Source: an uncultured Alphaproteobacteria bacterium
GTDB lineage: Bacteria; Pseudomonadota; Alphaproteobacteria; Sphingomonadales; SMXR01
DNA: 48,516 bases
Reading direction: 5' to 3'
NCBI GenBank assembly: GCA_937126915.1
Contig: CAKZLM010000064.1
Coordinates: forward strand, 1 to 48,516
This document shows, in pieces, positions 48,042 through 48,516 of the stretch. Both the position numbers and the translations under genes were made by a program. Each line of letters begins with the position of its first letter. Position 1 is the first letter of the stretch. The notes below the pieces were generated by a model. The model did no database searches, was not told where the DNA came from, and was given only the letters and a program-made list of their open reading frames with translations.

Positions 48042-48071
48042 GGTTTGATAGGACAACAATCTTTGACAGAT

Positions 48072-48100
48072 AAGGACCAGCCTCAAAACTGGTCCTTTTT
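48072..48100 (+). terminator. Intrinsic terminator after ompH
   Basis: AAGGACCAG and CTGGTCCTT form a perfect 9-bp stem with an eight-base loop, ending in five T. It separates the bamA-ompH unit from fabZ. Confidence 0.93.
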
Positions 48101-48127
48101 CTTTATCAAAAAGTGAAAGGATGTATC

Positions 48128-48516
48128 ATGGCTGACATGGGTGTGATTGAAATTCAAGAAATTATGACCTTAATTCCGCATCGTTATCCCTTATTGTTGG
48201 TGGATAAAGTAAAAGACTTGGTCCCTGGTGAATCAGGCACAGGTATTAAATGCGTCACCATGAACGAACAGTTCTTCCAAGGCCACTTTCCCGGTGAACC
48301 GGTAATGCCTGGCGTATTGCAGGTGGAGGCCATGGCCCAAACTGCGGGTATTGTGGCAATGACGACCCTTGAAAATGCCTCTGATAAATTGGTGTTTTTC
48401 ATGAGCATTGACGGTGTAAAGTTCCGCCGTAAAGTAGGCCCCGGGGATGTTCTGGAAATGAAAGTCGTTGTCGAAAAGGCTCGTGGCCGCGTTTGGCAAT
48501 TTAAAGGCGAGGCTTA
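48128..48516 (+). CDS. fabZ: 3-hydroxyacyl-[acyl-carrier-protein] dehydratase FabZ (3' end outside window)
   Basis: The enzyme removes water from 3-hydroxyacyl-ACP in fatty-acid elongation. The hot-dog fold active site is complete: His53 in [12 protein letters not shown] and Glu67 in [12 protein letters not shown]. The start is [26 protein letters not shown], which is typical. ATG 48128 has AAGGAT upstream. The first 129 codons are in the window; about 20 residues are missing at the end compared with the usual length. In most proteobacteria it follows lpxD, which is absent here. Confidence 0.96.
   Translation, partial: MADMGVIEIQEIMTLIPHRYPLLLVDKVKDLVPGESGTGIKCVTMNEQFFQGHFPGEPVMPGVLQVEAMAQTAGIVAMTTLENASDKLVFFMSIDGVKFRRKVGPGDVLEMKVVVEKARGRVWQFKGEA

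Noticed and set aside
1-48516. CRISPR arrays, insertion sequences and prophage genes
   Set aside because: No regularly spaced repeats, transposase, integrase or phage structural genes were seen anywhere in the window.

Overview
The window is a chromosomal segment of an alphaproteobacterium with moderate base composition and AT-rich intergenic regions. The gene order supports this: trigger factor-clpP-clpX-lon-hup, then a 14-gene nuo operon running into birA-coaX-rnj, then proS-lolC-lolD-dnaE, then rpsB-tsf-pyrH-frr-uppS-cdsA-dxr-rseP-bamA-ompH-fabZ. Split nuoC/nuoD genes, a short prolyl-tRNA synthetase and RNase J fit the same group. The genus cannot be named from the sequence. Every gene recognised lies on the + strand.

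Region 1 (1-2650) is the only accessory stretch. It holds a gene whose product starts like a peptidoglycan-binding effector and ends in a glycine-rich hydrophobic segment. A 19-bp tandem duplication splits it into two frames. It is followed by a small two-helix membrane protein that could be its immunity partner, and by an orphan, decayed copy of the effector's middle part. I read this as a polymorphic toxin/immunity remnant, possibly of type VI secretion type. That reading is inference.

Region 2 (2650-10480) holds tRNA-His, tRNA-Leu and the protein-quality-control cluster: tig (with a histone-H1-like Lys/Ala tail), clpP, clpX, lon and hup, mostly separated by clear intrinsic terminators, then tRNA-Val and tRNA-Asp. 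Heat-shock-type promoter matches precede lon and, more weakly, clpX. An inverted repeat sits on the hup promoter.

Region 3 (10480-29210) is one long transcription unit: nuoA to nuoN (respiratory complex I), then biotin ligase, type III pantothenate kinase, RNase J, methylmalonyl-CoA epimerase and a DUF1467 membrane protein. Most junctions are short or overlapping, and I found no terminator until 29176-29207.

Region 4 (29210-37650) has a 340-bp non-coding stretch with TGTGG/CCACA inverted repeats, then proS, the lipoprotein-release ABC transporter lolC-lolD, a DUF1761 membrane protein, dnaE and a NUDIX hydrolase.

Region 5 (37650-48516) holds the translation and envelope genes. A structured leader precedes rpsB-tsf. 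After a terminator come pyrH and frr. A terminator straddles the frr stop codon just before uppS-cdsA-dxr-rseP-bamA-ompH. The usual lpxD between ompH and fabZ is absent: a terminator lies there instead, followed by fabZ, which runs off the window.
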